Part shown: piece by piece, positions 47,846 to 58,448 of the stretch | Layout: every line of letters begins with the position of its first letter | Numbering within the stretch: the first letter of the stretch is position 1 | From: an uncultured Bacteroidota bacterium | Lineage (GTDB): Bacteria; Bacteroidota; Bacteroidia; Flavobacteriales; Flavobacteriaceae | Direction: 5' to 3' | NCBI GenBank assembly: GCA_902586905.1 | Contig: CACIJH010000004.1 | Span: 27,488 to 91,487, forward strand | DNA length: 64,000 bases | Position numbers and translations under genes: made by a program | The notes under the pieces: model-generated | Databases searched by the model: none | Told to the model about the DNA's origin: nothing | What the model saw: the letters and a program-made list of their open reading frames with translations, nothing else

Positions 47846-48885
47846 GTTTTGATATCAACAAACTGGTACGCAAGCATATTGCTGATTTACAGCCTTATTC
47901 ATCTGCCAGAGATGAATTTGAACCTGTGAATCGACAAGTGGTGTATCTCGATGCAAACGAAAATCCATTTGAAAATGGTGTGAATCGATACCCTGATCCA
48001 CAACAGCGCAAACTAAAACAAATCATCGCTTCCCAAAAAGGGATTTCTGAAAAGCAACTGTTGCTCGGCAACGGAAGTGATGAAGTTTTGGACTTGATTT
48101 TTCGTGCTTTTTGTGTTCCAAATCAGGATGAAATTATGATTATGCCTCCAACCTATGGGATGTATAAAGTTCTCGCAAATATCAATTGCATTACTTTACG
48201 TGAGGTATATTTAAATATTGATTTTCAGTTAGTTATAAAAAATATACTCGATCAAATATCAAACCAAACAAAGGCAATTTTTTTATGTTCACCCAACAAT
48301 CCAAGTGGCAATTCGTTTAGAAGAGAAGATCTGCTCAAATTGGTTCAATCATTTGATGGTTTGGTGGTTGTTGATGAAGCTTATATAGACTTTTCAACAC
48401 AAGACAGTTTGATAGAAGAGTTGTCCAACTATCCCAATTTTATCATTACTCAAACCCTTTCCAAAGCCTATGGTATGGCAGGGATTCGACTGGGGATTTG
48501 CATTGCTAGCGAAGAAATCATTGCGATTCTCAACAAAATCAAACCACCTTATAACATCAATACCCTTACGCAAGAACGCGCAATTGATTCCCTCCAAGAC
48601 AAAGAATCAATACAAGCCCAGATTAAACAACTGATGGATGAGAGAAGTCGCTTATATGACCAATTGCAAGGAGTCTCCTTTGTTGAAAAGGTGTATCCCA
48701 GTGATGCAAACTTTCTATTGGTGCGTGTTGATGATGCTGACAAGAGGTATGCGCAACTCATTGAGAATGATATTGTTGTGCGCAACCGAAGTCTGCAATA
48801 TGGCTGTGAGAACTGCCTTCGTTTCTCTGTTGGCACAGCTGATGAAAACAAAATTTTGATCCAAACACTAAATCGATTGTCATAA
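47842..48885 (+). CDS. hisC: Histidinol-phosphate aminotransferase
   Basis: LDANENPFENG, LCSPNNPSGN, QTLSKAYGMAGIRLG. Confidence 0.97.
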   Translation: MSFDINKLVRKHIADLQPYSSARDEFEPVNRQVVYLDANENPFENGVNRYPDPQQRKLKQIIASQKGISEKQLLLGNGSDEVLDLIFRAFCVPNQDEIMIMPPTYGMYKVLANINCITLREVYLNIDFQLVIKNILDQISNQTKAIFLCSPNNPSGNSFRREDLLKLVQSFDGLVVVDEAYIDFSTQDSLIEELSNYPNFIITQTLSKAYGMAGIRLGICIASEEIIAILNKIKPPYNINTLTQERAIDSLQDKESIQAQIKQLMDERSRLYDQLQGVSFVEKVYPSDANFLLVRVDDADKRYAQLIENDIVVRNRSLQYGCENCLRFSVGTADENKILIQTLNRLS

Positions 48886-50007
48886 ATGAAAAAGGTTTTA
48901 TTTATCGATAGAGATGGTACACTTGCTTTAGAACCAGACGACTACCAACTCGACAGTTTTGAAAAACTGACTTACTATCCAGGTATGTTCACCTATCTTG
49001 GTCGTATTGCCAATGAATTGGACTATACACTGGTGATGGTCACAAATCAGGATGGGCTAGGGACTAAAAGTTTTTCCGAAGAACAGTTTTGGCCGATCCA
49101 TAAACATCTTATCGATGCAATGAAAAACGAAGGGATTGTCTTTGACGAAGTCTGTATAGATAAGAGTTTTCCAGAAGATAAAGCACCCACACGTAAACCA
49201 GAAACGGGTTTGTTAAAAACCTATTTATCAGGTGATTATGATTTAAAAAACTCCTATGTCATTGGCGATCGATTAAGTGATATGCAACTGGCTGTCAACC
49301 TTGGGTCGAAGGGTATTTGGCTCAAAAGCGATGATCGCCTAAGTGAAACAGCAGATAAAACCACCAAAGCATCGATAGCATTGACTACTTCCAATTGGAG
49401 TGATGTATATGCATTGCTAAAAGCAGGTGAACGCCAGTACACACACAAACGTACAACCAAAGAAACAGACATCTCCATCGCCCTCAACCTCGATGGAACT
49501 GGGCAAAGTACTATCGATACTGGTATTGCCTTTTTTGATCATATGCTGGATCAATTGGCTCGTCATGGTGGGATTGATATCAAACTGACCACCAAAGGCG
49601 ATTTGGAGGTCGATGAGCACCACACCATCGAAGATACTGCCATTGCTTTGGGCGAAGCTTTCTATATGGCATTGGGGAACAAGCTTGGAATTGAGCGCTA
49701 TGGTTTTTGTTTGCCCATGGACGATTGCCTTGCGCAAGTTGCCATTGATTTTGGTGGACGAGCATGGCTGATGTGGGATGCAAAGTTTAAGCGAGAAATG
49801 ATTGGAAAAATGCCAACGGAGATGTTTTTTCACTTCTTTAAATCCTTTGCTGATGGTGCCAAAGCTAATCTCAACATAAAGGCAGAGGGTCACAACGAGC
49901 ATCACAAAATTGAGGCGATATTTAAAAGCTTCGCCAAAGCCATTAAGGCAGCCATTCAGCGGGACCCTGAGAAATTGATTTTACCTTCGACCAAAGGGCA
50001 ATTATGA
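48886..50007 (+). CDS. hisB: Bifunctional histidinol-phosphatase / imidazoleglycerol-phosphate dehydratase
   Basis: [15 protein letters not shown] plus [34 protein letters not shown]. Confidence 0.97.
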   Translation: MKKVLFIDRDGTLALEPDDYQLDSFEKLTYYPGMFTYLGRIANELDYTLVMVTNQDGLGTKSFSEEQFWPIHKHLIDAMKNEGIVFDEVCIDKSFPEDKAPTRKPETGLLKTYLSGDYDLKNSYVIGDRLSDMQLAVNLGSKGIWLKSDDRLSETADKTTKASIALTTSNWSDVYALLKAGERQYTHKRTTKETDISIALNLDGTGQSTIDTGIAFFDHMLDQLARHGGIDIKLTTKGDLEVDEHHTIEDTAIALGEAFYMALGNKLGIERYGFCLPMDDCLAQVAIDFGGRAWLMWDAKFKREMIGKMPTEMFFHFFKSFADGAKANLNIKAEGHNEHHKIEAIFKSFAKAIKAAIQRDPEKLILPSTKGQL

Positions 50008-50582
50008 GCATATCAATCATAGACTATGGGGCAGGGAATATCCAGAGCATACGCTTTGCGTTGGAGCGTCTGGGGTTTTCAGCTACACTGACCAGTGATG
50101 CCGACATCATACAGTCTTCTTCACACGTCATCTTTCCAGGAGTAGGGGAAGCGAGTTCAGCAATGGCCAAACTCAAAAGCACTGGGTTGGATACCCTCAT
50201 TCCAGCGCTCACACAACCAGTGTTGGGGATTTGCTTGGGGATGCAGTTGATGTGTAATAGCTCTGAAGAAGGGAATACCAAGGGGTTGGGTATTTTTGAT
50301 ACAGAAGTTGTTCGCTTTGCAACCAAACGCAATGTGCCGCATATGGGTTGGAATGAGGTTGATGGGCGTGGGGTATTGTTTACTAAAATCACAAACAACA
50401 GTCATTTTTATATGGTACACAGCTATTATGCCAAACCCAACAGCAATACTGTTGGCACATGTACATATGATATAGACTTTGCTGCTGCCATGGCAAAAGA
50501 TAATTTTTTCGGCACCCAGTTTCACCCTGAAAAGAGTGGGCAAATGGGGGCTCAACTCCTTCAAAATTTTCTTCAGTTATGA
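50004..50582 (+). CDS. hisH: Imidazole glycerol phosphate synthase, glutaminase subunit
   Basis: [33 protein letters not shown]. Confidence 0.97.
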   Translation: MSISIIDYGAGNIQSIRFALERLGFSATLTSDADIIQSSSHVIFPGVGEASSAMAKLKSTGLDTLIPALTQPVLGICLGMQLMCNSSEEGNTKGLGIFDTEVVRFATKRNVPHMGWNEVDGRGVLFTKITNNSHFYMVHSYYAKPNSNTVGTCTYDIDFAAAMAKDNFFGTQFHPEKSGQMGAQLLQNFLQL

Positions 50583-51307
50583 TTCTGATTCCTGCAATCG
50601 ACATCATCGGCGGACAATGTATACGCCTGACAAAGGGTGTGTATGACACCAAAACTGTTTATAGTGATTCTCCTCTAGAGGTTGCCAAACGTTTTGAAGG
50701 TGCTGGTATCACTCACCTACACTTGGTTGATCTCGATGGTGCTCGTGCCAAACATATCGTCAATGCCAATATCCTAGAGTCGATTGCCACAAAAACATCT
50801 CTACAAGTGGACTTTGGTGGTGGAATCAAATCAGCAAAAGACTTGCAAACTGCTTTTGACTGTGGTGCTGCACAAGTGACTTTGGGCAGTATTGCTGTGA
50901 GTCAACCAGCACTGGTGTTGGAATGGCTAGAGTCCTATGGGGGCGATCAACTGATTTTGGGAGCAGATGCCAAAAATCGTCGCATTGCAACGCATGGTTG
51001 GGAGCAAGACTCTGGTATTGATGTATTGGTTTTTGTAAAAGACTATGTACAAAAGGGTTTTACAAACGTATTGTGCACAGATGTTGCCAAAGATGGCATG
51101 CTAGAGGGCCCCTCGCTTGAACTCTATAAAGAACTATTGTCAACAGTCGATGGTATCTCCTTGATTGCGTCTGGAGGCGTGAGTACGATGGATGACGTAT
51201 ATGCTTGTCGTGAACTTGGTTGTGCTGCTGCAGTCGTGGGTAAGGCGATATACGAAGGAAACATTGCGCTAAAAGACTTAGAAACCTATCAACTCAATCA
51301 AAACTAG
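50579..51307 (+). CDS. hisA: Phosphoribosylformimino-AICAR ribotide isomerase
   Basis: [39 protein letters not shown]. Confidence 0.97.
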   Translation: MILIPAIDIIGGQCIRLTKGVYDTKTVYSDSPLEVAKRFEGAGITHLHLVDLDGARAKHIVNANILESIATKTSLQVDFGGGIKSAKDLQTAFDCGAAQVTLGSIAVSQPALVLEWLESYGGDQLILGADAKNRRIATHGWEQDSGIDVLVFVKDYVQKGFTNVLCTDVAKDGMLEGPSLELYKELLSTVDGISLIASGGVSTMDDVYACRELGCAAAVVGKAIYEGNIALKDLETYQLNQN

Positions 51308-51308
51308 T

Positions 51309-52061
51309 ATGCTCACAAAACGAATCATACCCTGTTTGGATATCAAAGATGGACGCACGGTTAAGGGGGTTAACTTTGTCAACCTTCGTGATGCTGGTGA
51401 TCCTGTCGAGCTTGCGCAGCGCTATGCAGATGAAGGCGCAGATGAACTTGTGTTTTTAGATATATCAGCATCAGAGGAAAAGCGAAAAACCCTTGCCAAA
51501 CTCGTTCGTGATGTTGCACAAGCCATCGACATACCTTTTACCGTTGGTGGGGGCATCAACGCCTTAGAAGATGTTGGTGTTTTGCTTGATAATGGAGCTG
51601 ACAAAGTATCGATCAACTCTGCAGCTGTGCGACGCCCTGAAATGATTAGTGAAATCGCAAATCGATTTGGAACACAATGTGTTGTTGTTGCAATCGACGC
51701 CAAACAGATTGCTAATGACTGGATTGTGCATCTGGTTGGGGGCAAGGTCCCCACAGAGAAAAAACTCTTTGAATGGGCACAAGAGGCAGTCGCACGAGGA
51801 GCAGGGGAGTTGCTTTTTACCTCCATGGATCACGATGGCACCAAAGCAGGATTCGCCAATCAGGCATTGCGACAACTCAGTGATATCGTGACTGTACCTG
51901 TGATAGCTTCTGGGGGTGCAGGAACAATACAACACTTTATTGATACCTTTATCGAGGGAAATGCAGACGCAGCTTTGGCTGCAAGTGTTTTTCATTTTAA
52001 AGAAATTGGCATACAAGAGCTTAAAAACAAATTACGATTACAAAAAATACAAACGAGATGA
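51309..52061 (+). CDS. hisF: Imidazole glycerol phosphate synthase, cyclase subunit
   Basis: [43 protein letters not shown]. Confidence 0.97.
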   Translation: MLTKRIIPCLDIKDGRTVKGVNFVNLRDAGDPVELAQRYADEGADELVFLDISASEEKRKTLAKLVRDVAQAIDIPFTVGGGINALEDVGVLLDNGADKVSINSAAVRRPEMISEIANRFGTQCVVVAIDAKQIANDWIVHLVGGKVPTEKKLFEWAQEAVARGAGELLFTSMDHDGTKAGFANQALRQLSDIVTVPVIASGGAGTIQHFIDTFIEGNADAALAASVFHFKEIGIQELKNKLRLQKIQTR

Positions 52062-52657
52062 CAATTAATTTCAGCAAACATCCGCAAGGACTTGTTCCAG
52101 CCATCGTGCAAGATGCCAGTACCAAACGCGTATTGATGTTGGGCTATATGAATAAGGAGGCAGTGAATACAACTCAGGAAAAACAGCAAGTTACCTTTTA
52201 TAGTCGATCCAAAAAACGACTGTGGACAAAAGGGGAGGAGAGTGGTCACTTTTTACAACTCGTGGATATGGCAGTGGATTGTGATCAAGACACCTTGTTG
52301 ATCCAAGCCAATCCAGTTGGGCCGAGCTGCCATACAGGTGATGATACCTGTTGGGGTGAAGACAATACGTCGAGTTATGGATTTTTAACTGCTTTGGAAG
52401 AGGTTATTAATGATCGTAAAAACAACCCTTCTGACAAGAGTTATGTTGCGCGTTTGTTTGCAAAAGGGATGAATAAAATTGCCCAAAAAGTAGGGGAGGA
52501 AGCAGTGGAAACAGTGATTGAGGCCAAAGACGAAAACAGTGATTTGTTTCTCAATGAAAGTGCTGATTTACTCTTTCACCTAATGATATTACTGCAAGCC
52601 AAAGGACATCGATTGGATGATGTTGTTCAAATTTTAGAAGAACGGCAAAAGGGGTAG
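52058..52657 (+). CDS. hisIE: Bifunctional phosphoribosyl-AMP cyclohydrolase / phosphoribosyl-ATP pyrophosphatase
   Basis: [22 protein letters not shown] and [14 protein letters not shown]. Confidence 0.97.
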   Translation: MTINFSKHPQGLVPAIVQDASTKRVLMLGYMNKEAVNTTQEKQQVTFYSRSKKRLWTKGEESGHFLQLVDMAVDCDQDTLLIQANPVGPSCHTGDDTCWGEDNTSSYGFLTALEEVINDRKNNPSDKSYVARLFAKGMNKIAQKVGEEAVETVIEAKDENSDLFLNESADLLFHLMILLQAKGHRLDDVVQILEERQKG

Positions 52658-52691
52658 TTGTTTTATACATCAAGCAATAAACCCAGCAGGC

Positions 52692-52823
52692 CTAGTAAAT
52701 CAACAAGAAGAGTAGGATCGAAATTAAAATGCTACACCCCGGATAATCGTAAAAAGTCTTGGGATACATCTTGTTCAACGAATGCATAAAAAGTAGAAAC
52801 AGTCCGATCAGTAAGATCTCCAT
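52692..52823 (-). CDS. 43-aa membrane protein MEILLIGLFLLFMHSLNKMYPKTFYDYPGCSILISILLFLLIY
   Basis: ATG-to-TAG ORF, hydrophobic at both ends; not in supplied track. Confidence 0.5.
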   Translation of the reverse strand: MEILLIGLFLLFMHSLNKMYPKTFYDYPGCSILISILLFLLIY

Positions 52824-52833
52824 CAGAATGCAC

Positions 52834-53007
52834 TTAGTAAAACAAAGGCCAGGTCAATAGCATCATGATCTTTAAGGCGATTATCACATAAGCCACCATG
52901 CTCACAAATACGCGAAACAAGGGTGTTTTTGAAAAATGCTTTTTAAAATAGCTGTGGAGTATGTAGGCATTAATGATCAATACTGCCACGAGTAACCAAT
53001 TCATCAT
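52834..53007 (-). CDS. 57-aa membrane protein MMNWLLVAVLIINAYILHSYFKKHFSKTPLFRVFVSMVAYVIIALKIMMLLTWPLFY
   Basis: ATG-to-TAA ORF with two hydrophobic stretches; not in supplied track. Confidence 0.55.
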   Translation of the reverse strand: MMNWLLVAVLIINAYILHSYFKKHFSKTPLFRVFVSMVAYVIIALKIMMLLTWPLFY

Positions 53008-53031
53008 GACTTGTATTTAATCTATTCAAAA

Positions 53032-53217
53032 TCACAGAACACCATTGATGGGAATACCACTAACTGAATAGTCTAGGTATTGTAGATAGAAATATGTAGA
53101 GAATAAAACTGAGATCACCACAAAACTTAAAACTGGTTTTGCCAGTGAGGACTTGTAGAATAGATTATTGAGTATGATGAGTACTAAAAAGAAAATGTAT
53201 GAGGTTACTAGGGGCAT
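53032..53217 (-). CDS. 61-aa membrane protein
   Basis: MPLVTSYIFFLVLIILNNLF...VLSFVVISVLFSTYFYLQYL; two TM segments. Confidence 0.55.
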   Translation of the reverse strand: MPLVTSYIFFLVLIILNNLFYKSSLAKPVLSFVVISVLFSTYFYLQYLDYSVSGIPINGVL

Positions 53218-53278
53218 AGATTAAGAATTTGGTTTATGCAAAAATACATATTTTTATAAAACACAAAAATAAATTCCC

Positions 53279-53947
53279 ATGCAATTTCCATCCGAACTCT
53301 ATACTTTTTTTAAAGAACTAAAACACAACAATAATCGTGAGTGGTTTGCTACGCACAAACCGAGGTTTAAGGAGATTGAGAGTCAGGTGAAGGCCTTTGG
53401 CGAAGCGCTAAAAGACCAACTCAATCAGCATGACAGTATTGATCGGTTTAAGTTGTTTCGCATTTATAGAGACATTCGTTTTTCGAAAGACAAAACCCCT
53501 TTTAAAACCCATTTCGGTCTGACTTGGCATCGCACAAAGCCTCAAAATAGAGGGGGATATTATTTGCATTTATCACCTGGTAAAAACTTTTTGGCGTGTG
53601 GGTTTTGGGCACCCAACCCAGCTGATCTCAAGCGCATCCGACAAGAGATTGACATCGATGGTGATGAGTATCGCGCCATCCTCAACGACAAGTCTTTTCG
53701 GAGTGTATGGGGTGAATTGGAGGGTGAAGCAGTGAAAACAGCTCCAAAGGGTTATGCCAAGGACCACCCACAGATTGATTTGTTGCGTTTTAAGCAGCAT
53801 ATATTCACGATCGACTACACAGACAAGGAAATCTGTCAACCTGACTTTATAGATCGTGGAGACAAAGCCCTACAAGCCGTACGACCCTTTGTGGACTATA
53901 TGAGCGATGTGCTGACAACCAATACAGACGGGGAGAGTTTGGTTTAA
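53279..53947 (+). CDS. DUF2461 domain-containing protein
   Basis: NNREWFATHKPRF, LFRIYRDIRFSKDKTPFKTHFGL, GGYYLHLSPG. Confidence 0.92.
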   Translation: MQFPSELYTFFKELKHNNNREWFATHKPRFKEIESQVKAFGEALKDQLNQHDSIDRFKLFRIYRDIRFSKDKTPFKTHFGLTWHRTKPQNRGGYYLHLSPGKNFLACGFWAPNPADLKRIRQEIDIDGDEYRAILNDKSFRSVWGELEGEAVKTAPKGYAKDHPQIDLLRFKQHIFTIDYTDKEICQPDFIDRGDKALQAVRPFVDYMSDVLTTNTDGESLV

Positions 53948-54157
53948 ATACTGTTCGATTGCTCATTTAGCGACTTGAGTTGTTTTGATATATTAAAATT
54001 TGGTGGCACAAATTGATTTGGTTTTTACTTTTTTATATATTTAAAAGATACCCAATAGACCTACTTAGAATGGCATTCCATTTTAAAATATAACATTGAT
54101 ACAAGGGTTTTGTCAAGGTCTATGGACTTAAACAGATCTCTATGGAGTTTATTTTAC

Positions 54158-54897
54158 TTATTCCTCAGGCGAGTAGCGCTTGTATAAAATAAGGTCTTCG
54201 TGGCGTTTGGCAATATGGAGGTTGGTAAACCAATGTACACCAGAAACTCTAATCATTCCTTCTTTTCTGTCATTTGCAGTAGCTGTGTCTTCATAATTTG
54301 AAATAAAATGACCAGCTCCACCCCTAAAACCAAATCCTAACCACATTTTGTTCTCCTTGATTAAAGGAAATATTTCTTTATAAGTTATTGCATTTTGATA
54401 CCCAATAATCACAAACTTTTTAACGTATTCAACCAGTTGGGTTACATATTCCCGAAACAATGAAAAAGGAGGGTTGGTTACCACAATATCAGCTTGTTGG
54501 AGCAGAGCAATACTCTCAGGACTTCTAAAGTCGCCATCGCCCTTGAGGTATTGTACGCCAATTTCTGCAATATCTGGTACTTTGTTATTGTTGGTGTCGC
54601 CACAGTATTCCAAATAAATGGATCGTTCTGAGTTGTGCGCACTAAACAAGTCTCTGTTTTGATTTTGATAACAAGTGGTAATGAGTTTTTTTAACCCTAA
54701 ATCTTCAAAATTATATTAGAAGTAATGGAAGAAATTGCTAATCCGAGGATTATCACAATTGCAATACACCACCTTATCTTTAAAATGATGGCGATAGTGC
54801 CTGAGTTCATTTTCTATATCCCCAAGTTGGGTATAGAATTCGTCTTTTTTGGCGTTTTTAGCCTTGTGTAGTTATGATTGGCAGTTTGGGTTGCCAT
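54158..54897 (-). pseudogene. Decayed EcoRI-type adenine-specific DNA methyltransferase
   Basis: Minus-strand MATQTANHN / (frameshift) LHKAKNAKKDEFYTQLGDIENELRHYRHHFKDKVVYCNCDNPRISNFFHYF * YNFEDLGLKKLITTCYQNQNRDLFSAHNS...ADIVVTNPPFSLFREY (catalytic NPPF). Confidence 0.85.
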
Positions 54898-55028
54898 AGA
54901 TACAATAGATTTGGTGTGCCGAGGCACCATTCATACAAATCCAAATCAATACTATAAAAAGTAGGGTAGGTTAAGCGATTTACAATCTATTGACTTTGAT
55001 TATTCAAAAACGAAGATAAAAAAATTGT

Positions 55029-55445
55029 CTAACCAGCCTTAGACAAAACCTGCGGCACCAACAACTGCAATTGGTCTTGCAAACGAGCAATCACCAAGTT
55101 CATCATCCTTTTGTTGAATTTCGATGAATTTTGAGTATAAGCTGTGTACTCTTTCATCGTGAACTGGCCAATGATCATGCCTTTCAGCGCGTTGCGATAC
55201 TTTTGATCTTTATGTATGGCATTCTCGATATACGCCATTTGCTTGTCAATCGGAATATCAAAAAACACCCCCTTATGCTTGATCGCATAATTGACAAAAG
55301 AGGCGAGGAGTAGGGGGTTTTGCAACTTTAAAACTGGTCGTAGCGTAGCGTTTTGAAAACGCTCTTCAGCAGACATATTCTCAAAGGTTTGATACTTTTT
55401 GATTTGAGGACGAATACGAAGGATATCATTGTGTCGGTCGTTCAT
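55029..55445 (-). CDS. Conserved flavobacterial hypothetical protein
   Basis: Probable start MNDRHNDILRIRPQIKK; SAEERFQNATLRPVLKLQNPLLL. Confidence 0.65.
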   Translation of the reverse strand: MNDRHNDILRIRPQIKKYQTFENMSAEERFQNATLRPVLKLQNPLLLASFVNYAIKHKGVFFDIPIDKQMAYIENAIHKDQKYRNALKGMIIGQFTMKEYTAYTQNSSKFNKRMMNLVIARLQDQLQLLVPQVLSKAG

Positions 55446-55529
55446 CGTCTTGGATTTGTATAAAATTACAACGCAAAAACAATTACAATACTTGCTCACA
55501 AGGCTGTTCATTAACAACCTTATCAACAA

Positions 55530-57233
55530 TCAATACCCAAGGGCAGTATTGTCCCCTCGTGGGTCTGCGCCTCCCTCCAAACGACCATCAGGAAGTACCA
55601 ATATGCAATTCATACGACCAATTTTATCTGTCATTCGAAGTTGATGTCCCAAGGCCTCGAGTTGGGCTTGTGTGCTATTGGATAACGCATCTGTTTCCAA
55701 TCGTATTTCGTCTGGATACCACTGATGATGCACACGCTTGGCATTGACAGCCTCTTGCATGCCCATTCCATGATCAATTACATTGAGCAGGGTTTGATAA
55801 ACGCTGGTAATGATTGTAGAACCACCAGGCGTACCTAGCACCATTTTCAGTTTATCATTATAAGTAACAATGGTCGGTGTCATCGAACTCAACATTCTCT
55901 TGTTTGGCGCTATCGCATTGGCCTCGCCACCAATCAAACCATAGAGGTTGGGGCTTCCAGGTTTGCTGCTAAAATCGTCCATTTCGTTGTTGAGAAAAAA
56001 CCCAGCACCTTGCACCATGACCTTACTCCCAAACGAACTGTTTAGAGTCGTGGTAATTGACACTGCATTACCTTGATCATCCACAACTGAAAGATGAGTG
56101 GTTTCTGGGCTTTCCTTGGGAGGGATTTCTCCTGCAGAAACTACTGCAGAGGGAGTGGCTTTGTCGAAGCTAATCCCATCATAACGTTGTTGATTGTAAA
56201 CAGAATCCAGCAACTGTTCAATAGGTATATCTACAAAATCGGGATCACCAAGATAGGTTGCGCGATCGGCATACACACGACGCTCTAACTCTGTCATCAA
56301 ATGAATTGTTTTGGCACTGTTATGACCCCAATTGGCAATGGGATAATTGGCAGTACCTCGCAGCAATTGCATCAACGCAACACCACCACTTGAAGGAGGG
56401 CCCATACTGATGATTTGATGCCCACGATAGTGTCCAATGATGGGTTTCCGCCATATGCTTTTATAATTTTTTAAGTCCGAATGGGTGATGATTCCATTTC
56501 CACTTTTCATTTCCGCAACGATTTGATCTGCTGTTTTTCCTTCGTAAAAACCCCTACGGCCTTGCAGTTGAATACGTGTTAAGGTACGTGCTAGCTCAGG
56601 TTGTTGGATGGTATCACCCTTTTGCCAAGGTTCATCGGAGAGATGGGGGATTGACCATCGATTTTGTTGTTGAAATTCATCTTGATTTATGTTCAAAATA
56701 TCAGCTGCCAAGGCAGTTAACGTATAGCAATTTTTCGCCAAATCGATCGATGGTTGAATCAATTCTGACATGGGCAATGAACCAAATTTATCATGCAGTT
56801 GAAACATTCCATCAACAGCACCAGGCACACCACTCGCCAAATTGCCATGGGTGCTCCATTGCTTTGAATTTAGTCTTCCGTTGGCATCTAGATACATATC
56901 ACGATCAGCAAGTCCAGGGGCTTTTTCCCTAAAATCCAAAGAGGCAATTGTGCCATCATCCAATCGAATCACTGCAAAACCACCACCACCGATGTTACCA
57001 GCTTGTGGATAAACAACAGATAAGGCAAAATGAGTGGCAATGGCAGAGTCGATTGCATTTCCACCCTTTTTCATGATTTCGAGCCCAATAGCCGACGCTA
57101 AAGGGTGTGCTGATGAAACCATAGCCTTTTCAGAAATTTTGCCCTTCAGAGGAATTCGTTGGCTGTGATTGACACAAGAATAGAGTGTAAGAAGGAAAAT
57201 ACTAAAAAAGAAAAAACGTCTGCTTGGGGACAT
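55530..57233 (-). CDS. ggt: Gamma-glutamyltransferase, putative lipoprotein
   Basis: MVSSAHPLASAIGLEIMKKGGNAIDSAIA, catalytic TTHLSVVDDQGNAVSITTTLN, lipobox-like LLTLYSC. Confidence 0.93.
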   Translation of the reverse strand: MSPSRRFFFFSIFLLTLYSCVNHSQRIPLKGKISEKAMVSSAHPLASAIGLEIMKKGGNAIDSAIATHFALSVVYPQAGNIGGGGFAVIRLDDGTIASLDFREKAPGLADRDMYLDANGRLNSKQWSTHGNLASGVPGAVDGMFQLHDKFGSLPMSELIQPSIDLAKNCYTLTALAADILNINQDEFQQQNRWSIPHLSDEPWQKGDTIQQPELARTLTRIQLQGRRGFYEGKTADQIVAEMKSGNGIITHSDLKNYKSIWRKPIIGHYRGHQIISMGPPSSGGVALMQLLRGTANYPIANWGHNSAKTIHLMTELERRVYADRATYLGDPDFVDIPIEQLLDSVYNQQRYDGISFDKATPSAVVSAGEIPPKESPETTHLSVVDDQGNAVSITTTLNSSFGSKVMVQGAGFFLNNEMDDFSSKPGSPNLYGLIGGEANAIAPNKRMLSSMTPTIVTYNDKLKMVLGTPGGSTIITSVYQTLLNVIDHGMGMQEAVNAKRVHHQWYPDEIRLETDALSNSTQAQLEALGHQLRMTDKIGRMNCILVLPDGRLEGGADPRGDNTALGY

Positions 57234-57366
57234 TTGAATGAAATTAATCAAAAATACAAATTGTTGCATTGATGTCAAACGAGCATTTGAAATTAAATTT
57301 TAAACTTAATTTAATATAACCACTCCAAAAAAATAATACATTTAGTTTTAATAAATAAATAGAAAA

Positions 57367-58299
57367 ATGAATAAAACAATAAGTATCGTACTAATATTCT
57401 TTAGCGTTGCACTTTTTGCACAAAAGAAAAAAAATGGTGAAATATACATCAAGCACCCATCGATAGATGTGATTTTTCAGTTGCATGATGCAATGAATGC
57501 AAATGACTCAATCGCTTTGGACAAACTCATAGCAGATGAATTCAAAGGTGTTTCTGGTGAGCAAATGAATCCCGATGCTGAACCGCAAACCAAAGAGGAG
57601 TTTATACAAACAGTAAAAAATCTACATACCAATTCGAGATATTTTTCTGTGAAACACACAGATAATGGTTACCCGGATGCTGTTGAATATAAAGATGAAT
57701 CATTTAGCAATGGTACATGGGTCTACAGTTGGGAATACTGGACTGCTGTCGGGGCAACTACAGGGATCGATTATTCACAGCCTAGACACACACAATATGT
57801 CGTAAATAAAAGCAATCAAATTGCATATTCACGAACATATTTTAATCAGTTTCCGTATTCAGAGACATGGAAAAGTCAAAATGAATTGATTGATGGAAGA
57901 ATTTATTCTCATCATGAAAACATCAACAAGGTGCGTAAGTTTATCAAAGCATTTCAATTTGACGATGATGAAAATTTATTTTCAGATTTTTCAGAGAACG
58001 TTAGAGTAGATGCAATTTTTAATGATTGGGATGCTGACCCATTGACTTTAGACGACTTTAAAGAAGGTATAAAAGAATTCAAATCCAATTACACCATCGT
58101 TGACATGAGAAATGTATGGATCAAGTATTTTGAGTTCGATGCACAACGCAACAATGTACAATCCTGGTGGCGTGTTGAAGTAACTCGCAAATCGGATCAG
58201 AAAAACATTGTTTTCCCTGTTATGTTCAATCATGCTTTCAATGATGATGGAGAAATTGTTCGTCATTTTGAATCTTGGGATCCCAGCAATCTTCAGTAA
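57367..58299 (+). CDS. Secreted protein with two SnoaL/NTF2-like domains
   Basis: Signal peptide; two segments each beginning with a charged helix then beta-rich WxYSWEYW / WWRVEV. Confidence 0.55.
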   Translation: MNKTISIVLIFFSVALFAQKKKNGEIYIKHPSIDVIFQLHDAMNANDSIALDKLIADEFKGVSGEQMNPDAEPQTKEEFIQTVKNLHTNSRYFSVKHTDNGYPDAVEYKDESFSNGTWVYSWEYWTAVGATTGIDYSQPRHTQYVVNKSNQIAYSRTYFNQFPYSETWKSQNELIDGRIYSHHENINKVRKFIKAFQFDDDENLFSDFSENVRVDAIFNDWDADPLTLDDFKEGIKEFKSNYTIVDMRNVWIKYFEFDAQRNNVQSWWRVEVTRKSDQKNIVFPVMFNHAFNDDGEIVRHFESWDPSNLQ

Positions 58300-58305
58300 G
58301 CATTC

Positions 58306-58333
58306 AAACACCACTTAACTGTGGTGTTTTTTT
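58306..58333 (+). terminator. Rho-independent terminator
   Basis: AAACACCAC-TTAACT-GTGGTGTTTTTTT. Confidence 0.88.
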
Positions 58334-58399
58334 ATTCTTCCTAATTTCCATAATATATATTATGTTAAATTATATTTTCTTCTTAATCCACCCCCCTTT

Positions 58400-58441
58400 T
58401 TTGTTATAAATAAAATTTTTGATAGATATTTGTTATAAATA
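58400..58441 (+). repeat. Two direct copies of TTTGTTATAAATA upstream of ald
   Basis: Identical 13-mers at 58400-58412 and 58429-58441, 29 nt apart. Confidence 0.7.
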
Positions 58442-58448
58442 TCATTAT

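Noticed and set aside
49417-49905. 162-aa minus-strand ORF within hisB
   Set aside because: Antisense to the conserved IGPD domain; no domain match.
54067-54090. GAATGGCATTC near-palindrome downstream of the methyltransferase pseudogene
   Set aside because: Short and isolated; no paired copy or attachment-site-like duplication found, so no mobile-element boundary can be claimed.
57297-57325. AT-only inverted repeat AAATTAA...TTAATTT upstream of the SnoaL-like gene
   Set aside because: Composed only of A/T in an AT-rich intergenic region; insufficient support for a terminator or operator.
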